Position numbers and translations under genes: made by a program
Notes under the pieces: model-generated
Seen by the model: only the letters and a program-made list of their open reading frames with translations
Database searches by the model: none
What the model was told of the DNA's origin: nothing
Shown here: positions 33,532 through 35,210 of the stretch, one piece after another
Layout: every line of letters starts with the position of its first letter
How positions within the stretch are numbered: the first letter of the stretch is position 1
Source of the DNA: Pseudomonas sp. PDM18
Lineage (GTDB): Bacteria; Pseudomonadota; Gammaproteobacteria; Pseudomonadales; Pseudomonadaceae
Assembly (NCBI RefSeq): GCF_014852585.1
Contig: NZ_JACVBX010000024.1
Span: forward strand, 1 to 35,210
Direction: 5' to 3'
DNA: 35,210 nt

Positions 33532-34318
33532 TGCCGCGCCGATCGGCGTGTTCGATTCCGGTGTGGGCGGCCTCAGCGTCCTTCACGAAATCCGGGCGCG
33601 GCTTCCCCACGAATCCCTGATCTACCTCGCCGACTGCGGCCACGTGCCCTACGGCGAGAAGACTCCCGAGTACATCCGCGCGCGCTGCCGCGCCATCGCC
33701 GAATTCCTCTTGTCCCGTGGCGCCAAGGCGCTGGTGCTGGCCTGTAACACGGCCACGGCCGCAGCCGCGGCGGACCTGCGCGAGCTGTATCCGCAGTTGC
33801 CCATCGTCGCCATGGAGCCGGCCGTGAAGCCGGCGGCCGAAGCGACCCGCAGCGGCGTGGTCGGTGTGCTCGCCACCACCGGCACCCTGAAGAGCGCCCG
33901 CTTCGCTGCACTACTGGATCGCTTCGCCAGCGACGTGCGCGTCATCACCCAGCCCTGCCCAGGCCTGGTGGAGCGCATCGAACTGGGCGACCTTGGCGGC
34001 CCGCAGACCCGTGAATTGCTGAAAGGTTACGTCGCGCCATTGTTGGCCGAGGGCTGCGACACGCTGATTCTCGGCTGCACGCATTACCCTTTCCTGCGTC
34101 CGCTTCTGCGAGAACTTCTGCCGGCGGACGTCTCTCTGATCGACACCGGGGCCGCCGTGGCCCGCCAGCTTGAGCGACTGTTGCAATCGCGTGAGTTACT
34201 GGCCGAGGCCTCGGGAAAAAAAATTGAGCTCTGGACCAGTGGCGCAGTCGAAGCCCTTGAACGCGTACTTCCGGCGCTTTGGGGATCTGACGAGATCGTC
34301 GGTCATTTCCCTGGCTGA
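33524..34318 (+). CDS. murI: Glutamate racemase
   Basis: The 264-residue enzyme has [10 protein letters not shown] (11-20), the first catalytic cysteine Cys74 in ACNTATA and the second, Cys185, with His187 in GCTHYPFL. It makes D-glutamate for peptidoglycan. I chose ATG 33524, which begins [13 protein letters not shown]; the frame is open from 33452 inside moeB. It overlaps moeB by eight bases and ends the hemA operon. Near its 3' end it holds an uninterrupted run of eight A (34216-34223), rare in this GC-rich DNA. Confidence 0.95.
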   Translation: MADAAPIGVFDSGVGGLSVLHEIRARLPHESLIYLADCGHVPYGEKTPEYIRARCRAIAEFLLSRGAKALVLACNTATAAAAADLRELYPQLPIVAMEPAVKPAAEATRSGVVGVLATTGTLKSARFAALLDRFASDVRVITQPCPGLVERIELGDLGGPQTRELLKGYVAPLLAEGCDTLILGCTHYPFLRPLLRELLPADVSLIDTGAAVARQLERLLQSRELLAEASGKKIELWTSGAVEALERVLPALWGSDEIVGHFPG

Positions 34319-34326
34319 TCGAAAAA

Positions 34327-34338
34327 ATAGCTAGCTAT
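34327..34338. repeat. 12-base palindrome after murI
   Basis: ATAGCTAGCTAT reads the same on both strands and lies 8 bases after the murI stop. It has no T run, so its role (operator or chance) is open. Confidence 0.4.
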
Positions 34339-34349
34339 GGACTTTGGTC

Positions 34350-34367
34350 TGTCAGCGAATGCTGACA
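34350..34367. promoter_or_regulatory. Operator-like palindrome at the pagL promoter
   Basis: TGTCAGC-GAAT-GCTGACA is a perfect 7-4-7 inverted repeat that covers the place where the pagL -35 box should be, eight bases before the -10 box. It does not resemble the PhoP direct-repeat box. Confidence 0.55.
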
Positions 34368-34375
34368 AATGGCCT

Positions 34376-34381
34376 TATAAT
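34376..34381 (+). promoter_or_regulatory. -10 box of the pagL promoter
   Basis: A perfect TATAAT lies 53 bases before ATG 34435. No consensus -35 stands 17 bases upstream, where the palindrome is, so an activator may be needed. Confidence 0.65.
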
Positions 34382-34434
34382 TGCCAGCTATTCGCGGGGA
34401 TTTTTCATTCAGCTTTCTAATAAAGGACGTTTCG

Positions 34435-34956
34435 ATGAAGAAACTGCTCTCGCTTGCCGCCGTGGCAGCCCTGTCCCTTGGACACATGTTCACCGCTCAG
34501 GCAGCCGGCCTGACTGGCGCTGTGGGCTTCACCGGGCAGAACACCATGACTTACCGCCTGGGCCTGGGCTTTGACTGGGACAAGAGCTGGTGGGAAAGTT
34601 CCACTGGGCGCCTGACCGGCTATTGGGACGCCGGTTACACCTACTGGGAAGGTGGTGACGAGGCCAGCGGCCGTCATTCGCTGTCCTTCAGCCCGGTGTT
34701 CGTCTACGAATTCTCTGGCGAGACGGTTAAGCCCTTCGTCGAAGCCGGTATCGGCGTGGCCGTGTTCAGTGGCTCGCGCGTGGGCGACCAGAACTTGGGC
34801 GGTGCGTTCAACTTTGAAGATCGCATCGGCGCTGGCCTGCGTTTCGGCGAAGGCCAGGCGCTGGGTGTGCGCGCGACCCACTACTCCAATGCCGGCATCA
34901 GCCAGCCGAACGACGGTATCGAATCCTACAGCCTCTATTACACGCATCCGCTGTAA
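34435..34956 (+). CDS. pagL: Lipid A 3-O-deacylase PagL
   Basis: The 173-residue protein has a signal peptide (MKKLLSLAAVAALSLGHMF, cleaved near AQA at 21-23) and then an eight-stranded outer-membrane barrel rich in Tyr, Trp and Gly. The catalytic residues His149, Ser151 and Glu163 (ATHYSN, DGIESY) occupy the same positions as in P. aeruginosa PagL, which is also 173 residues. The enzyme removes the 3-O acyl chain of lipid A at the cell surface and lowers its immune recognition. ATG 34435 has AAAGGA at 34422-34427 as ribosome-binding site. It is alone between murI and its own terminator; a TATAAT and a palindrome lie upstream. Confidence 0.96.
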   Translation: MKKLLSLAAVAALSLGHMFTAQAAGLTGAVGFTGQNTMTYRLGLGFDWDKSWWESSTGRLTGYWDAGYTYWEGGDEASGRHSLSFSPVFVYEFSGETVKPFVEAGIGVAVFSGSRVGDQNLGGAFNFEDRIGAGLRFGEGQALGVRATHYSNAGISQPNDGIESYSLYYTHPL

Positions 34957-34971
34957 CAGAGCGCTGACAAG

Positions 34972-34998
34972 AAGCCGGGCCTTGCGCCCGGCTTTTTT
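34972..34998 (+). terminator. Terminator of pagL
   Basis: A nine-base stem (34972-34980 with 34986-34994) with a five-base loop ends in a run of six T, 16 bases after the pagL stop. Confidence 0.9.
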
Positions 34999-35210
34999 GT
35001 GCGTGGCATAAAGAGTTGAGAGACGTCAGCGAGCGTAGCGGACTTCGTCCGCGATCGTTTCCAGCCCCTCCGAGCTGGCCGGAGACACATCGCGGACGGA
35101 GTCCGCTTGTGTCTGCAAAGCTCGATAAGCTCGAAGGTGAGAGCGACGGGAGGCAAGCTGCAGGTCCGCGGTGTTGGTCGCACGAGTAGGAGCCCAAGCT
35201 GCCTCCCGCC
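34999..35210. other. Non-coding right edge rich in inverted repeats
   Basis: No gene is supported in these 212 bases. Two 19-base arms, 35037-35055 and 35089-35107, are reverse complements with one mismatch, and each is itself a small palindrome (GCGGAC-N3-GTCCGC). A further pair, GGGAGGCA (35149-35156) and TGCCTCCC (35200-35207), closes over the last 60 bases. The layout recalls a REPIN-like or structured-RNA element of a family different from the REP at 3869. Confidence 0.5.
35083..35114. repeat. Long hairpin at the right edge
   Basis: AGACACA (35083-35089) pairs with TGTGTCT (35108-35114) and, inside it, GCGGAC (35092-35097) pairs with GTCCGC (35101-35106) around a three-base loop. Only a small 2-versus-1 internal bulge interrupts the 13 pairs. 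Confidence 0.65.

Noticed and set aside
34350..34367. Terminator for murI
   Set aside because: The hairpin is AT/GC mixed and is followed by AAATGG rather than a T run; an operator at the pagL promoter fits better.
1..35210. CRISPR array, restriction system or complete prophage
   Set aside because: No regularly spaced direct repeats, cas-like, methylase, or phage structural genes were seen on either strand.

Overview
The window looks like the chromosome of a high-GC Pseudomonas close to the P. aeruginosa / P. nitroreducens / P. citronellolis group. The 3' end of a pseudomonad 5S rRNA opens it. From memory, the gene order resembles the P. aeruginosa block that runs from an rRNA operon through the MksBEF condensin, rimI, carbonic anhydrase, tRNA-Met, ychF-pth-rplY-prs, tRNA-Gln, ispE-lolB, hemA-prfA-prmC-moeB-murI to pagL. 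PagL and Pseudomonas-type REP sequences support the genus. No database search was run.

Layout. 1-120: end of 5S rRNA and its terminator. 238-3794: three overlapping genes for an MCE lipid-transport system (two single-domain PqiA/LetA membrane proteins and one six-MCE-domain PqiB/LetB-type protein). 3795-4005: opposing terminators around a REPIN. 4006-8874 (minus): mksF-mksE-mksB, a MukBEF-like condensin without an MksG/JetD nuclease gene beside it. 8875-9935: divergent regulatory region with a CRP/Vfr-like site and one unknown conserved-looking gene. 9936-13122: three tandem, very tightly packed genes for exported proteins that share a D-D-x-x-[LM]-x-x-[VI]-S-G motif just after the signal peptide; this is the best candidate for an undescribed system. 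13208-14520: holD-like psi subunit and rimI. 14521-14845: REP-type repeats and an operator-like palindrome.

14846-19160: an FAD amine oxidase overlapping an Ntn-hydrolase (C69/secernin-like) gene, then a beta-carbonic anhydrase overlapping an isocitrate/isopropylmalate-dehydrogenase-family gene. 19199-22198: a more variable patch on the 3' side of tRNA-Met with two small membrane proteins, an SRAP/YedK protein, and a complete IS3-family element with no visible target duplication. 22199-29402 (minus): tRNA-Met, ychF, pth, rplY, prs, two tRNA-Gln, ispE, lolB and a TPR lipoprotein, which serve translation, nucleotide supply, isoprenoid synthesis and outer-membrane lipoprotein sorting. 29590-34318 (plus): hemA-prfA-prmC-moeB-murI with overlapping or close junctions. 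PrmC methylates the GGQ motif of PrfA, so enzyme and substrate are adjacent. 34435-34956: pagL, followed by a terminator and a hairpin-rich non-coding end.

Most of the window is core chromosome. The parts that deserve attention are the three-gene exported-protein cluster, the amine oxidase/Ntn hydrolase pair, the single-domain LetA plus six-MCE arrangement, several perfect palindromes at promoters (amine oxidase, hemA, pagL), and the structured DNA at the right edge.
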